Shown piece by piece: positions 1-12,908 of a stretch of 64,000 nucleotides of DNA; the stretch's first letter is position 1; each line of letters opens with the position of its first letter. The notes under the pieces were generated by a model that searched no databases, was not told the DNA's origin, and was given only the letters and a program-made list of their open reading frames with translations. The DNA comes from Hansfordia pulvinata. Lineage: Eukaryota; Ascomycota; Sordariomycetes; Xylariales. The stretch lies in assembly GCA_006538405.1 (NCBI GenBank), contig BJKQ01000022.1, positions 62,001-126,000 on the forward strand. The letters are read 5' to 3'. Made by a program: the position numbers and the translations under genes.

Positions 1-3000
1 ATGATGCCGCGGATCGACGCCCATTGATCGGCGCCGGCCAAACGTCTTGACACCAGCGCAGCGTCGGGTCTCTTTGCCGGCACCGGAAGAGGGCTCAACT
101 GGATGGATCGTCGACGGTGCCCCGTAAGAGGTGAAAGCCGCAAATGAACCTTCATCGACGACTGCAGGCGCGCCCGCCAGCCGGCAGAGCGCTGCCACGG
201 CCAAGACCATTGGATGCGCGCCCTCGGGCGTACTCGCACGAGTACGATGCCGCTTGCCAGCTTCATTTGTGTTTTCTTCTTCTCGCCATGCGGGCTAGCT
301 GGAGCTACCTACAAAGTGCGCGTACGAGTACTGCAGAACCAGCTGATGAACGCTATTCAGCATCGGGCCTGGGAGATCGGCGGTGGATCTGGAGCCAAGG
401 TGCTCACTCGCACGGAGCAGGCTCCCGACCCGACGTGGGTGCTCCTCGACGCTGGTGTTCCCATCTACTTGAATTTGCTAATACAAGTTAGTTGTCGCCA
501 ACGGACAGACGGTGGGTGCGGCGGACCTCAAACTTGCGAATTGTCGCCGTCTTGGCTGCTTGTCCCAAGGCGGACGTGGCTGCTCGCGGTGCCCAACCTC
601 TCGTCTGCAGGCTTTCGGGCTCGCTCCGTCGATCCCTCCCGACAAGGGGGGCAGACGTCTGAGCAGGATTCGAGAGCTGTCGAGTTGCACGGTGACCGAG
701 CTGTGGCATGCGGGTTCCGGGTCATATCCTACCAGAAGTTGAGACACACAGATCGGTTTGTGATCAAACAGAGTCGTCAACACCGCCATTTCAGTCAGAT
801 CCTGGCTGGGTTTCCGGTTAATACGAGTAATGACACCCGCCCCGCCCAGATGGGATGGGTGCTGGAGCTAATGGCGGGTGGCATCCGAGGGCACGAGCCA
901 GGTGTTCCACGGAATAAGGCCCTGTGGGGCGGGCTCCCAACGAGGCCAGCGCCCCGTCCCGCAGCGGTCGATATCCTGAGATCCCTACATTGTGCCGATC
1001 CGCGCTCCCATCAGAGACACCAAGTGGTCTCTACAGGCATGGCAAGCCTGCCGGGTCTGTGGGTGTACGAGTACTTTGCATCGCACGGGTCGGCGAGGGG
1101 CGGACGGGACCTGCTGCAGGGGTGTGATAGTGCGAGGCTACAATGGCATGCGGGTGTGTCAAGGTTCATCCCGAGGGCGCCGCCACCATTCGCGTCGTGG
1201 TGCCACGGGTGACGCCAGGGCTTGCTGTCCCACAGTTGCCGTCCGAGAGGTGTTGCTCTAGGGGCTTTTCCATGGGCGCCTTTAAAGCTGTGCATGCCCT
1301 GACAAGCGATGTGGTGCCGAGTAGTCCTCGAGGTGCCCCCAACTGTCAGAAATCTGTTCGCGGTCATGGAGGATGCTCAGTGTCTGCGTATTGTCGGCTT
1401 GCTCTCTCATGTGACCTGCGAAGCGTGACGGGCCGGCGGCCGCGGCCGTTGAAGAAGCAAGTCGCAAGACTACGGGTGATCGTCCCAGGAGCCACAACAG
1501 GCGCGCGTAGGGCGTGCCGGAATCGTGAGATCGGCGTGGAGAGGACCCAACAGAGTCCTAGGTAGGTGAAGGCGCGTGGAGGGAGACGGAGGACTCTTCG
1601 GCCTGTTATAACGAGGCTGACAGACCTAGATCGAGGCGCCAGGTGCCGTCCAGGAACTTCCCACGTCCTAGTTCAGGGGCCTGTAGATTAACACTGAGCT
1701 GCTTGTGGTAAATCCAGACGTACGAGTACTCGGGGAGATCTGGCAAAGAGAAAGGGGCGAGCCGGACGGGTGGATCGATATGGGGAGCTGCGATGGCGAG
1801 AATCGGTCATGTATGACGGCGGGACAGGGTCTCACGATGGGGACAGCCAGCTACGGCGTGGGGGGCTGAATGCGCCCTCAGTTTAGCAGCGTTAGGCGGT
1901 TCTAGGTGCTGGATGCTGGATGCTGGCCGCCGCCGGCTGGCCGACCCGGCTGGAAGGTTGGAGACATGACGGCCGAAACAGGGCGGGAGGGGATAGACAA
2001 GCTGGCGGAGTGGTGTTGCTTCTACTCGTAGACGAGGTGGTCATCTGATGGGCGTGCTGGCGGGAGACGAGGGCAGAATAGGGTGCTCCGAGTCAGGCGG
2101 CTGGATCGAGGCGGGAAAGCGTGCTGCGAGCGAGATTGCAGCGAGGCCGGCCGCGCTGCAGGCATCGCGGGAGGCGGACAGGGCCAGCTGGGCCAGCTGG
2201 GCCAGCCGGGTGTGTGGTGGGCAACGGCGTGGAGGAGGGTCCAGAAAAGCAGGGCATGGTGGGCATTGAGGATGTCTTGGACGTTGAGGAGGGGGGCAAG
2301 TCGAATGATTAGTGAACGAGTGGGCCCCAGATGGGCGTGGCCGACGCGAACTTGTAAATGCGGGTGACTGTGTGCTTGAGCGGCCTGCATGCGTTGGCTC
2401 GGCACTGGAGCTGGTGACCGAGAAGCAAGGTACTTTTCTGGCGATGCGGGCGGCAGGCTGGGAAGGCCCTGGTATGCGATTGAGCGCAGCGTGTCGGCGA
2501 CGAAGGGGCAGGTTGGCCATGGAAATGCGTGGTGGCTGGTGATGGCGGTTATGGTGGTGTGCATTCGAGTCGGTAGGCATGTGGCGTCGCGGAGGTGTGT
2601 TTTGGGCGGCGACTGGAGGGTTACATGCACCGTAGAAGGACGAGTGGGGGAGGCTGAAAGGACCGGACGGGGCCTGGGGAGAATGGAAGTGACGCCATTC
2701 CCACGAACCTCGGGGTCCCTGCAGGCAGCAAGGGTTGGCTGCCGCGGTGGTATCCCATGCGTCGAAGGTCCTGTCTCGACTGGGTGCGGGGAAGCTCGGC
2801 TCTCTGACGGCCCTGAAGGCTGCCGTGCGCGCGGCTTGCACACTGCCTTGATCCCGTGGCAGAGACGGAGACGTCGCGAGACGTCCCCGCCCGCATTCGG
2901 GGCTGGTGGTTCGCCTCCAAGGGTGGGAATCCGGGGGTCCCGGCGGCTGACAGCAACGGCCGGCGCGTGTCAGGTCAGCCCTGTGCCCTGAATCGGTGAC

Positions 3001-3477
3001 TGACTGGATGGCAGGTACGTACCCGACCTCATCCCCAGTGCATCCACATACGGAACCCCGTTAGGTGGTTACCTCCACTCCATGTCATGCACTGTACTCG
3101 CACCACACCTCACGCTTCCAATCGGTCCCTCGAACCTCGAGCCTCGGCATCTCGTGCGCAGTGTGGGCCCTGATCCCCCCCCATATGGCCCGGGCTCCAC
3201 GCCGCCAACCACTGCTCCGGCCCGAGTCGGCCCTGTCAAAGGCCATCGCATCGCTTCATATCGATTCATATCGCCATGCTCTGCTGATCTTCTTCCACGT
3301 CCTCAGCAACAACGCCCCTCTCTGCTAGTCGCCATTCCGCTTCCGTGCCCCGTCTGAACCTTTCACCAGACGCCCTGCCCTGCTAGACTCTCCTCTGCTT
3401 TGCGCGCCCGTCCTTCTCCAGCACACAGTACAGTACCTACACACATACACTCGATAGACCAGGCAAAACACCCCAAG
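1..3477. other. Gene-free stretch at the left edge
   Basis: I find no supportable gene here. Open frames of up to about 330 codons exist on both strands, but they have no recognisable domain and are explained by high GC content. Visible structure is limited to small items: a 9 bp tandem (gggccagct, three copies) near 2178-2205, a short ctggatg tandem near 1910-1926, and five occurrences of the TACGAGTACT-type motif (about 229-246, 322-332, 1065-1075, 1719-1733, 2021-2030). The last few hundred bases, C-rich with CA-rich stretches before 3478, are probably the promoter and leader of the next gene. Confidence 0.6.
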
Positions 3478-4671
3478 ATGCCCTTCGACACGGAGCTCAC
3501 CCGCCGGCTCGGCATCAAGATCCCCGTCGTCCAGGGCGGCATGCAGCACGTCGGCTACGCCGAGCTGGCCTCCGCCGTCTCCAACGCCGGCGGCCTGGGC
3601 ATCCTGACTGCCCTGACCCAGCCCTCCCCCGAGGACCTGCGCAGCGAGATCCGCCGCTGCCGCCAGATGACCAAGAACCCCTTCGGCGTCAACATCACCC
3701 TGCTGCCCGCCCTCGCCCCGCCCGACTACGGCGCCTACGCCCAGGTCGTCATCGACGAGGGCATCCGGATCGTCGAGACGGCCGGCAACAGCCCTGGGCC
3801 CGTCATCAAGAAGCTCAAGGCCGCCGGCATCATCATCCTCCACAAGTGCACCACCATCCGCCACGCCCAGAGCGCCATCAAGCTCGGCGTCGACTTCTTG
3901 TCCATTGACGGCTTTGAATGTGCTGGGTCAGTGCTCCCAACATACCATGTTCCTTGTTTTGTTTTTTTTGTTCCCTCCCGGTCTGCCAGTCGTCGCAAGA
4001 CCACGTGACCAGGTCCAGACTAACACCCCAGAAACAGCCACGTGGGCGAGTCGGACATTACCAACTTCATCCTCCTCAGCAAGGCGCGCCAGACTCTCAA
4101 GGTTCCCTTCATCGCCTCGGGCGGCCTGGCCGACGGCCAGGGCCTCGCCGCGGCCCTGTGCCTCGGCGCCGAGGGCGTCAACATGGGCACGCGCTTCCTG
4201 TGCACCGCCGAGGCCCCCATCCACGAGAACATCAAGAAGACCATCGTCAACGCACAGGAGACCGACACGGCCCTCGTCATGCGCCGCTGGACCAACACCA
4301 CCCGCCTGTACCGCAACAAGGTCACCGACGAGGCGGTCAAGGTCGAGCGCGAGAGCAAGACGGGCGAGTTCGCCGAGATCGCGCCCTTCGTCAGCGGCAA
4401 GCGGGGCCGCGAGGTTTTCAACAACGGCGATCCGGAGTACGGTGTAAGTTTTTTTTTTTTTTTGGTCTTCCCCCCAGCCAAACCGCCCTTCTCGCGTTTG
4501 CACATCTGATATTCTGACGCCCCGAACCAGGTCTGGACGGCGGGCCAGGTCATCGGCCTGATCAACGACATCCCCACGTGCGACGAGCTGGTCAAGCGCA
4601 TCGAGAAGGAGGCCGAGGAGACGCTGACCGCCAAGATCAAGCTGTCCAAGACGGCGCAGAGCAAGCTGTGA
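3478..4671 (+). CDS. Nitronate monooxygenase (2-nitropropane dioxygenase family)
   Basis: This is an FMN-dependent TIM-barrel enzyme that probably oxidises alkyl nitronates to carbonyl compounds and nitrite. Three exons, 3478-3926, 4038-4443 and 4531-4671, join in frame to give 331 residues, the usual family length. The introns are 3927-4037 (gtcagt...cag) and 4444-4530 (gtaagt...cag). The N-terminus reads MPFDTELTRRLGIKIPVVQG followed by GGMQHVGYAELASAVSNAGG, the typical family opening. FMN-phosphate-binding elements follow: IASGGLADGQGLAAALCLGA and GVNMGTRFL. The C-terminus is a charged helix. The start ATG follows a CA-rich leader and gives the expected N-terminus. The gene is convergent with PAN2, with 0.7 kb between the stop codons. 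Substrate is inferred only from family membership; fungal genomes carry several paralogues, so it may act on another nitro compound or propionate-3-nitronate. Confidence 0.9.
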
Positions 4672-5398
4672 GTTGAGCCGGTGGTCATCGGCGTGTGTAT
4701 AGAAATTTGCTGTCTGGGCTGGCTATCTTCTTTGCTTTCTTTATAATGTCAAAGTGCAATGCGAATGTTATTTGATCTCTGTATTCTTCATCCAGGGCAA
4801 AGATTCCTTCCTGGCGTTGACTGCGCTACAAACTCTTATGTGATTCATGTACATAGACGCAGCCCACATGTCAGATCAGAGACACAGATCACCCGCGGAC
4901 GCACTGCATCGTGATGACCCCAATGTCCCCGTAAGGCTCTTACATCTCGAGCCAGCCAAGTTCTCTCGTCGGCGTCTTCCGTTTTTCGACGAATTATTGG
5001 ATGGCCAATGGCCCGGCGCACACAGCGTGTCCAGTCCATCGTGCCGTCTTCCAGTCCTGCCTGCTCACAGGTTACCGCCGACGAGGCGAGAGGGGGGTGG
5101 CGGGCATCCAGCAACCTGCGAGAATAGCCTCGAAATTATCGAAATGTGCTCAAATTGTTATCTGTTGGTCTTATTGTATGCTTTGTATAAACCATCCGCC
5201 TCATGGCCTCGTCTCTTAGCCACGCCATCTGCGTCTCCCCTGTGCCATCCCAATCTCTCCCGGCTCAATACTAGTTACGGTTACGGCGCTTGCTGAGGCT
5301 CTGTTCAAGACCGTCGCTTCCCCAGCATCTCGGTCTTGTGCTCGGCGTGTACACTTGAGCGCCCGATGATCCATCCGGTTGAGAACCTCGTCGCTCCC
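4672..5398. other. Intergenic region between convergent genes
   Basis: This spacer holds the 3' ends of the nitronate monooxygenase gene and PAN2. An AT-rich tract with tataat and aatgtt near 4740-4775 is a plausible polyadenylation region for the upstream gene. An imperfect repeat is present: tctcggtcttgtgctcggcgtgtacacttga near 5330-5356 and tctcggtcctgtccccggtgtgtacacttga near 5405-5434 share most bases, the second lying just inside the PAN2 coding end. I see no other gene. Confidence 0.6.
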
Positions 5399-8300
5399 CT
5401 AGCGTCTCGGTCCTGTCCCCGGTGTGTACACTTGAGGAGAGCTCGCCGGCCCGGCTGGTCCGATGGCGTTCTTGCGTGGCGTCGTGGGCCCGCTCACCAC
5501 GCCGTCGGCCTGCCCATTACCAGCCTTGTTCGGCGGCCTGAAGTTGGAGGCGACGCCCTTGGAGTAAATCTCCTGGAGCATTGTCTCAAGAATGCCCGCC
5601 TCCTCAAACTCGCGGTACTTCTTGTACAGGCGCAATGCTGTACGGGCATCTTCGATAGAATCGTGAGTCTCCTGCTGGATATCCTCCTTCAAAAGGGTGT
5701 GGGCAAGGAACTGCAGGCTGAGTTTGCGCAGTCGCTCCTTGATGAAGAATAAGTTGCTCGTGTCGATGACCTGCGATTTGGGCACGTGTATGTTGATGAC
5801 TCGGAAGTCCTGCTTGAGTCCGTGGCCGAGGAACTTGCACCCGAGGTTCAACAGGATCCAGAGCTTTTTGTACGCAAGCTTGAGCGGCACCAGGTTGTGC
5901 CCTTTCATGGGAGCCAGGTTTGGATCCAGATCCTCTGGCGTAATTCCCGAGTACGATGTGAGATAGTCGACCACTTTGTCGTGTATGGTGATGTAATCGT
6001 CGATGAAAGGCTCGCCTTCCTCCATGCCGGCCCCACGGACAATAGATGTCCTGGCAAGCGCGTGTGTAATCGGTCGGATGATTTTGCGCTCGCCATCCGA
6101 GTTCATCTCGATTTCAGGCTGTGATATCTGCACAAACTCCGTGTCCAGCGCAATGATGGTGTCAGGCCCCACGGCTTCGGTCTGGGGGTCCAACGTTTGA
6201 TACGTTTTCTTTAATTGATCGGGTCTGGGAGTGTTAGTGAGAGAGCTTGCGAGACGGGGGGTCAGACGCACTGAAGATCGAGGTAAAGGAGCCGGGTATC
6301 GAGAGACTGCTTCCATCTGTGGTCGAGCTGGTTGTTGGCCGCCTTGAGCTGGTACGTGATCACCGTCGGCGTTTTCCACGTGGTGTTGAAGGACAGTGCC
6401 TCCTCGGACGGGATGGCCTTGACGTGGAAATCGTTGAACAAGTACCACTGGCTCTTGCCAGAAGCCTCGGGCGTTGAGTGGGCAACTGGACGGGTCAGCA
6501 CGGGCTCTTCAAACGACAGACTTCGGAAACCTACCATTGGCCATGGCGACAAGGTGCGACCGCTGTTGCTGGCCGCCTTCGATATTGACCGCTAGGCCGG
6601 TGAGCGAGTAAACGCTGATGCTGTGCATTCCGCGCTGGAGGTGCAACTTGAGATCCTCGCCTTCGAAGCAGAAGAACTGCCCGTTGTCGACAATGACCCC
6701 TATCTCCTCCGGGAGCCATCCGGGCGTGGCCCAGAGACGCCGGTGATCGCTGTTGGTTATGCCGGTCGTCAACATCAACACGCCCGGGATCTTGTGAATG
6801 GTCTTGCGCGTGGCCAAGGTTTGGTACCGGTGACAGTTATTACACCAGCCCTTGTTCATCTTCTCTCTCTCAATGCTCCCCTTGAGAACTTGAGAAAATG
6901 TCGTTCTGGGGACTCTCGGATTGCGCCCGTTAGACTTCTGTTCCGCGTCAGTGAGGAACCATCGTAGGTGTGGTTGGGGGCCACGTACGTTGATAGAGTA
7001 GAGAAGTTCATTGACCATGGTGGGGTCTGGCTTGGTGGTTTCACTCTTGCAGTTCATACACTGGATCGAGCTGACAGCCGCCGTTTTGAAGAGCTATAAT
7101 CGAGTGAGCATGAGCACGTTTTTCGGTTCTGTCAACTCTAAAACCTACATCCTCTACCACGGTGGACTTTGGGAACATGCGCTGGTCGAACGTGGCCATG
7201 TGGCTCAGTAGGAACCTGGTCAGCTGCTGCAGCATGGCAGGGCGCGTAGCGTGCGGCTCCTCCTCGAGCAAACCCATGCGAGCAGCTTTGGCGAGTCAGC
7301 GGGGTGTCCTCTACGAATGACATGGTAACTTACCATCAGCCTGGTACCGGAGAGTTTTGGTAAAGTTGGACGCCGAACAAGCATCGCCCTCGGCCTTGTC
7401 GAGCATGTCGAAGAGGAAGCCCAACTCGCAAAGAAGACACTTTTCGTGAACGCACGCCGTGGCAGCGTGCCGCAAGGCCACGTTGCGGATCAAGGGTGTG
7501 TAATGCATAATCTGAAGGAGGGGGTTCGTGTAGGCGTTTACTATGTGGTTCTCTAGCCCGGAGTACTGCGTCTTGTTGTAGTATCTGAAGGGTGTAAGCA
7601 CAGCCTCGCGGCCAGAACACAAGGGGACGGAGGATAGACACATACCCGAAATCAAAGTCATCTATGCCGAACTTGCTGTATTTGATCTCGATGTTGCGGT
7701 AGAGTTCGGGGACTTCCACCTTGTGGCTTTCAAGCTTGCTCTCCGCCAGGACTTGGTGAATCTCGGGGATGATCTCCTCCGGTGGTGGAGTGCCGGCAGG
7801 AGATTTTGCCAGCTCGCGCGCCTTTTCACTGAGGAACTTTGGGGGCTTCAAGGTGTTCTGTGTGTTTTCAGCAGCGCTGCGAGTGTCTTCGACTTGATTC
7901 CGACGAAGACCCCGCGAGTTCTTCCCGTAGAATCCCCAGTCTCTTTCCTGGAGCGTGGCAAGAAACTGAGTGTCGATCTTGCTCGGGGGAGCGCCAAGCT
8001 CGGTAATCATGCTCCCGGGCCAAGCGGAGAGGAGCACTTCTCGGTAATAGGGCATGCCGACAGTGCTCAAGGGGCTGGAGGCTGTCAGCAGTCTACTACG
8101 GGGCACATGCGGCACACAAGGGGGGTTTGAAAGACTTACGTGTTGTTGTCCCAGTCCATCTGAGCGGCAGGGGCAGAGGTGTCGGCGAACTCGACGGGTG
8201 CGGCGAATTCGGCGAAGTGAATCTTGGTCCGGGAGCCCCACAGGTGGATGTTGTGATCCCCGTCGGCGAGCGCAACAGCCTCTCCCGAGGGAGCGATCTC

Positions 8301-9415
8301 CACCATGGAGAAATAGGTGAGGCTGTTGGCCTGGCGAACATTGCTGGTATTCGGATTCATCAGATCCACGACGTGCATCTGGCCGATTTGCGACATGACA
8401 ATGCTGGTGGTAGACATGCGAGGGTGCATGCGGACAAAGGCGGCCCCTGCGGGAAAGGGGAGGGGGGCCATAGAGACCATGTTTTTGAGGTCGAAGACGT
8501 TGACGAGAGGGTCGAGCATGAGCATTCCCTGCTGCCGGAGGGAATAGCCGCATGTGACAATGAAGTCGTGCTGGGCGTCCATGTCGTTGATTCCGGCCGA
8601 GTGCGCATTCCAGATCTTGATGACCTTGAGTGTCATTGGGTCCAGAATGTGGACTGCGCCGCTGGCGGTAGCAGCACAGATGTGACGGCTCCTGCGCATG
8701 ATCTTGTACCCATGTTCGGTAGTGAGCTGCAAAACGCGTCAGCATGGATGAAGCGGTTTGGGGCTCTGGGGTCGAGTTACGTGTTTCGTGATGTCGCCCT
8801 TGTTGACGTCAATGACAAACATCTTGTCCTGTTCGCCTGCGACGAGGATCTCCGAGGTTCCTTTTGAGGTGAAGCTCATACATCGTAGCTCTTTCATGTC
8901 ATCGTGTCTGGCAGGGTGGTGTTAGTTGAGCTGGAAAACGCGTCAACGGTGGGGACGAGCACGGGCTCACCGGATGGACCAGATAGGAGGCCCTCTCCTG
9001 AGGGCCATGTGCACGCCGCGCGCGCCGAGGGATATAACGCCCTTGTCGGTGAAGAGGATTTGTCGAACAGCGCCATCTTGGGAGGAATGGGCCTTGAAAG
9101 AGGTATACTGTTGGAGGTCGGTGCCGTAGAAGGCAGAGACGCGACCCTAGGGGGGAAGTAAGCAAGCGGCGGTGCGGAAGAGCGCAGACGCGCAGGTTTC
9201 AGCCTCGAGGGACGGGGGGAGCATCGTACGTATTCGTTGCCGGCCCAAAGGAGCTCCTGCGTGGTATCGAAAGCGAGCGTCGTGACGGGGGTGGGCAGAG
9301 CGCGAAGGCCCGGCGGGGGCAAAGGGATCCGGGCGACCTGGGGAGTAACGTCAGCAGGTGTGAATCCGGGAGTGAAATATTACGGTGGACTTGCCTCGTC
9401 CCAGTCTCCGTCCAT
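5399..9415 (-). CDS. PAN2: PAN2, catalytic subunit of the Pan2-Pan3 poly(A) nuclease
   Basis: Pan2 is the cytoplasmic deadenylase that trims mRNA poly(A) tails together with Pan3. Twelve exons join in frame to 1127 residues. Introns are at 9338-9394, 9147-9229, 8908-8970, 8727-8780, 8075-8139, 7585-7645, 7286-7333, 7094-7148, 6938-6988, 6486-6534 and 6225-6271. The start MDGDWDE, then FDTTQELLWAGNEYGRVSAF, is the family N-terminus. Order: WD40-like propeller (to about residue 340), a Pan3-binding linker, an inactive ubiquitin-hydrolase-like domain (FGYYNKTQYSGLENHIVNAY, GWCNNCHRYQTLA), and a C-terminal DEDD exonuclease with catalytic acidic residues in ALDTEFV, the GHGLKQDFR segment and THDSIEDARTA. 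The first intron is GC-AG (gag|gcaagt...cag|gtc), unlike the other ten. No frameshift is seen in 3.4 kb of coding sequence. Confidence 0.96.
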
Positions 9416-10431
9416 TTTGGCGGCTGATTATGTCATGGTCGACCGCAGGCCATGTCGTGAGAACCCAAGCCGCGAGAGGTCGCAATTGGCCCCGAAGGTG
9501 GGGGACTCGGCCGGCCCCGAGGGTGTTCGTGCGCGGGGCGGGAGCTGCAACAAGTGGTCGGAGAGCAGCCCAATTGACGTCTGGGTCCAGACGTGAGCAC
9601 GGCGGGCGGATGAGGCGGTCGATATGACGACGCGTGGGTGGGCTGGCTGGCTGGAGGGGATGGAGGTGGTGGGATGGAAAGCTGCTCTGCTCAAGACAGA
9701 GACGTGGTGTGGGTTGGGGGGGACCTCGAGTGGGGGGTTCCATTTATTCTCAGAGCGGACGGGACTCAGCTCAGCACGCGTGGGCGGCGGCTGGAGTATC
9801 GGTACTTTGTCTATGCAGGGCTGTGGCTGCTAAATGGGTCGCTTTGGCTTTTGTGCTGCAAGTTCCCCTCTCTACTGCTCCACACCCGCGTCCGGGCCAA
9901 GTACCCGTACTTGACTGCCCTCAACATACCTACATGCTTCGAGTACACCTCAAGAGCTACACTCCAACATCCTCCTACGCGTACAAAGTGTACGATAACG
10001 TGACAAGTTGCAGGTTGCTTCGAATTGGATGCTCAGTCTGCGGCCGGCCATGGATGTTCCGTGCCTTCTATCACGTTCAATAGGATAAACTGGGGGCGCC
10101 TAACGCACTCGGTGCATTCCAGTCTCAATGTTCTACCGTGGCCACGCGGCACGCATTGCGTTTAGTTACACGGTTCGTCATTGAACTGCAATCATTCTTT
10201 TGTTCATTCAGGATATCCAAGTGCTCCATCGCATAGGTGTGTATGTATAGGATTAACCAGTGCCATGTCCCATTTCTCTTACCCCGTGGGTCGCATGTGT
10301 CCCACAGGGGCGTGTCTTGGCATCAACACGTCTTCATGTCGTCAGCCTCCAAACCGGTAGGCTTGTGTATAAACCAGACGCAGACGCATTAGAAAAGCGG
10401 AAAGAAATCATCAGCAGCAGCCAGCGCAGCC
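9416..10431. other. PAN2 promoter region and PCK1 3' flank
   Basis: About 1 kb without a gene. The part next to 9415 is G-rich on the plus strand (C-rich on the PAN2 coding strand), fitting a PAN2 leader. The distal part (10080-10430) is more AT-rich, with tgtatgtataggatt and tgtataaac-like tracts that fit the 3' untranslated region of the PEP carboxykinase gene ending at 10432. Short open frames here are not supported. Confidence 0.5.
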
Positions 10432-12908
10432 TCAAACCACCGGCCCCGCCTTCTTCACCTCGTCGGTCGCCTCGTCCTCGTACTTCTTGAAGTTCTCGAT
10501 GAACAAGCCGCCGAGCTTCTTGACCTCCGTGTCGAACGCGTTGGCTCCCGCCGTCCACGCCGTCTTGGGGTTGAGCAGGTCGTCCGGAACGCCGGGGCAG
10601 GTCTTGGGCACCTGCAGGTTGAACACATCGTACGTCTCGTACTCGGCCTTGGCCAGCTCGCCAGAGTGGATAGCATCCAGGATGGCGCGCGTGTACTTGA
10701 GCGGGCAACGCTTGCCGCCGTGCACGTAGCCGGCGCCAACCCAGCCCGTGTTGAGCAGCCACGCGTTGGCCGAGTGGTGCTCGATCTTCTCCGCCAGCAT
10801 CTTGGCGTACTTCATGGGGTGCAGGGCCAGGAACGGCTGGGCAAAGCAGGACGAGAAGGTCGCCTGGGGCTCCGTCACACCATCCTCGGTGCCAGCCATC
10901 TTGGAGGTGTAGCCGGAGATGAAGTGGAACATGGTCTGGGCGCTGTCGAGCTTGGAGATGGGAGGCAGGACACCGCGCGCGTCGCACGTCAGCAAGATGA
11001 TGTTGCTGGGGTGGTTTTCCGACAAGCAAGGGATCTTGGCGTTCTCAATGTACTCGATGGGGTAGGCGCAACGCGTGTTTTCCGTCAGGGTCGAGTCGTC
11101 GTAGTCGACGTCGCGGGTGTGCTGGTCGAAAACCACGTTCTCCAGCACCGAGCCGTAGCGGATGGCCCCAAAAATGTCGGGCTCTTTCTCCGCCGACAGA
11201 CCGATCGTCTTGGCGTAGCAACCCCCCTCAATGTTGAAGACGCCCCTGTCGCTCCAGCAGTGCTCGTCGTCGCCAATCAGGGCGCGGTTAGGATCCGCCG
11301 ACAGCGTGGTCTTGCCAGTGCCCGACAGACCGAAGAAGAGAGTCACGTCGCCGTTCTTGCCCTCGTTGGCGGAGGAGTGCAGCGTCAGGACGTGGTGCTT
11401 GATGGGCATTTCGTAGAAGAGGACAGTGAAGACGCCCTTCTTCATCTCGCCGGCGTACTCGGTGCCGAGGATGACCATCTCCTTCTCGGCAAAGTTAATC
11501 GCGACGGAAGTGCCAGATGTCATGCCCTCGGTGTAGCGGTTGGCCGGGAAGCTGCCCGCGTTGTAGATGGTGTAGTCGGGGTGGAAGTGCTCCAGCTCCT
11601 CACGAGGAGGGCGGATGAGCATGTTGCGCATGAACAAGGCATGATACGCGCGCGCGCAGACGACGCGGACCCGGATGCGGTACTTGGGGTCCCATCCAGC
11701 ATAGCCGTCAATTACGTAGATGCGTGTGCGCGTGTTGAGGTAGTCGACGGCTCGCTCGCGGTTGATCTTCCACACCTAAAGGCAGAGGTTTGTCAGTCGT
11801 TGCTCGCGCGACAGTGGCAGGTCATGTGACGAGGGGTAGGCCTCGGAAGGGCTCGCAGCGACGGAGACGGGCAGCGGACGAGGCGAGAACAGGTGGGGGC
11901 GGCACACTGGTACCGCCCTGCCATCGAGACAGGCAGGCCTGTGCCAGCAACGGTGGACGGCAGCGATGCCGAGGATATGTGGGGGCGGACGGATGGGGAC
12001 GGCTTGCGGATTAGGCAAGGCTTATTGTGGGGTACAGTAGGGCGAGCGGAACCTCCTCATGCGCTGTGCCGAGGGGCTGCGAGGCGCATCGCAGCAGGCC
12101 GAGGGGCGCTGTAAGACGATGACGCGACAGGACAGGGGTTCTCCTGTGGACGAGGCCTGCTGCCAGATCGCCCGACAACCACAAGCCACGGCTTCGCTGC
12201 TCGAGTCGGACGGACCAATCGAAATCGGCAATGGCCAGCGCGCCGGATCAGAGTTGCGTCGTGACGTAGTGGCCGAGCCAGTGCGGAGTGCAACGGATGA
12301 GGGGATTCAAAGAGGCAAACCCGCCTAATCGCGAGTCATCAATGCTCGAGTCGGTCATGTTCTTACCTCGGGGCCCATGGGCTTGTTGACGGGTCCCCAC
12401 CAGATGTCGTTCTCTGATGAGGGTTCCTTGACAATTCTCTTGTCAGAGGGCGAGCGGCCGGTTTTCGCACCAGAGTAGGCCGACAGGGCGCCACTGGAAG
12501 TCATGGCAGTGCCCTCCTCGTAGACCAGCGCATCCTCGTACAAGGCAGCGACAGAGGGGTTGGGGATCTGTGGCACGTGTGAGTCTGAATTCAGCAGAGC
12601 CTTTGTCAGGCAGTTTCCTGGCAGGCGGGACGCTTGGCTTACAATGGCGACTCTGTCGTAGTCAATGTGTGCCTTGTCGTGGAGTTCGTGCTCTGTGAGA
12701 GGATTAGACAGCGTCTCGAGCTGGCATAGCGAGAAGGGACGTACCGAGTTCGGTGTGGGTATCTTTTTCCCTCGAGGGCTCGACACCGCCAGGGTGAAGA
12801 GCCGTCTTGTTTACTTTGGTGTTGGAAATCACTGCTCATGGTCAGCTTGTGTCCCACAGAGGTGCCAGACGGTCTGAGAGACAAGGCGAGGCGCGGATCA
12901 GACATACT
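10432..12908 (-). CDS. PCK1: Phosphoenolpyruvate carboxykinase (ATP)
   Basis: This cytosolic enzyme converts oxaloacetate and ATP to phosphoenolpyruvate, the first committed step of gluconeogenesis (acuF in moulds). Exons 12908 (one base), 12831-12745, 12692-12643, 12567-12367 and 11775-10432 give exactly 561 codons (560 residues), the fungal length. Landmarks are [53 protein letters not shown], the kinase-1a P-loop [18 protein letters not shown], the metal and ADP site [20 protein letters not shown], and the C-terminal [14 protein letters not shown]. The frame of the first main coding exon has a stop just upstream (inside the intron), so the start is inferred as an A at 12908 joined to TG at 12831-12830 by splicing of 12832-12907. 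The fourth intron, 11776-12366, is 591 nt, about ten times its neighbours. Everything downstream of 12831 is firm; only the first residue is uncertain. Confidence 0.94.

Noticed and set aside
214..1212. 332-codon open frame at the left edge
   Set aside because: No domain, no start context, and equally long frames overlap on both strands; expected in GC-rich DNA.
2022..2843. Two overlapping minus-strand frames of about 270 codons
   Set aside because: Both frames are low-complexity Pro/Ser/Arg/His and neither has a recognisable motif; they overlap each other fully.
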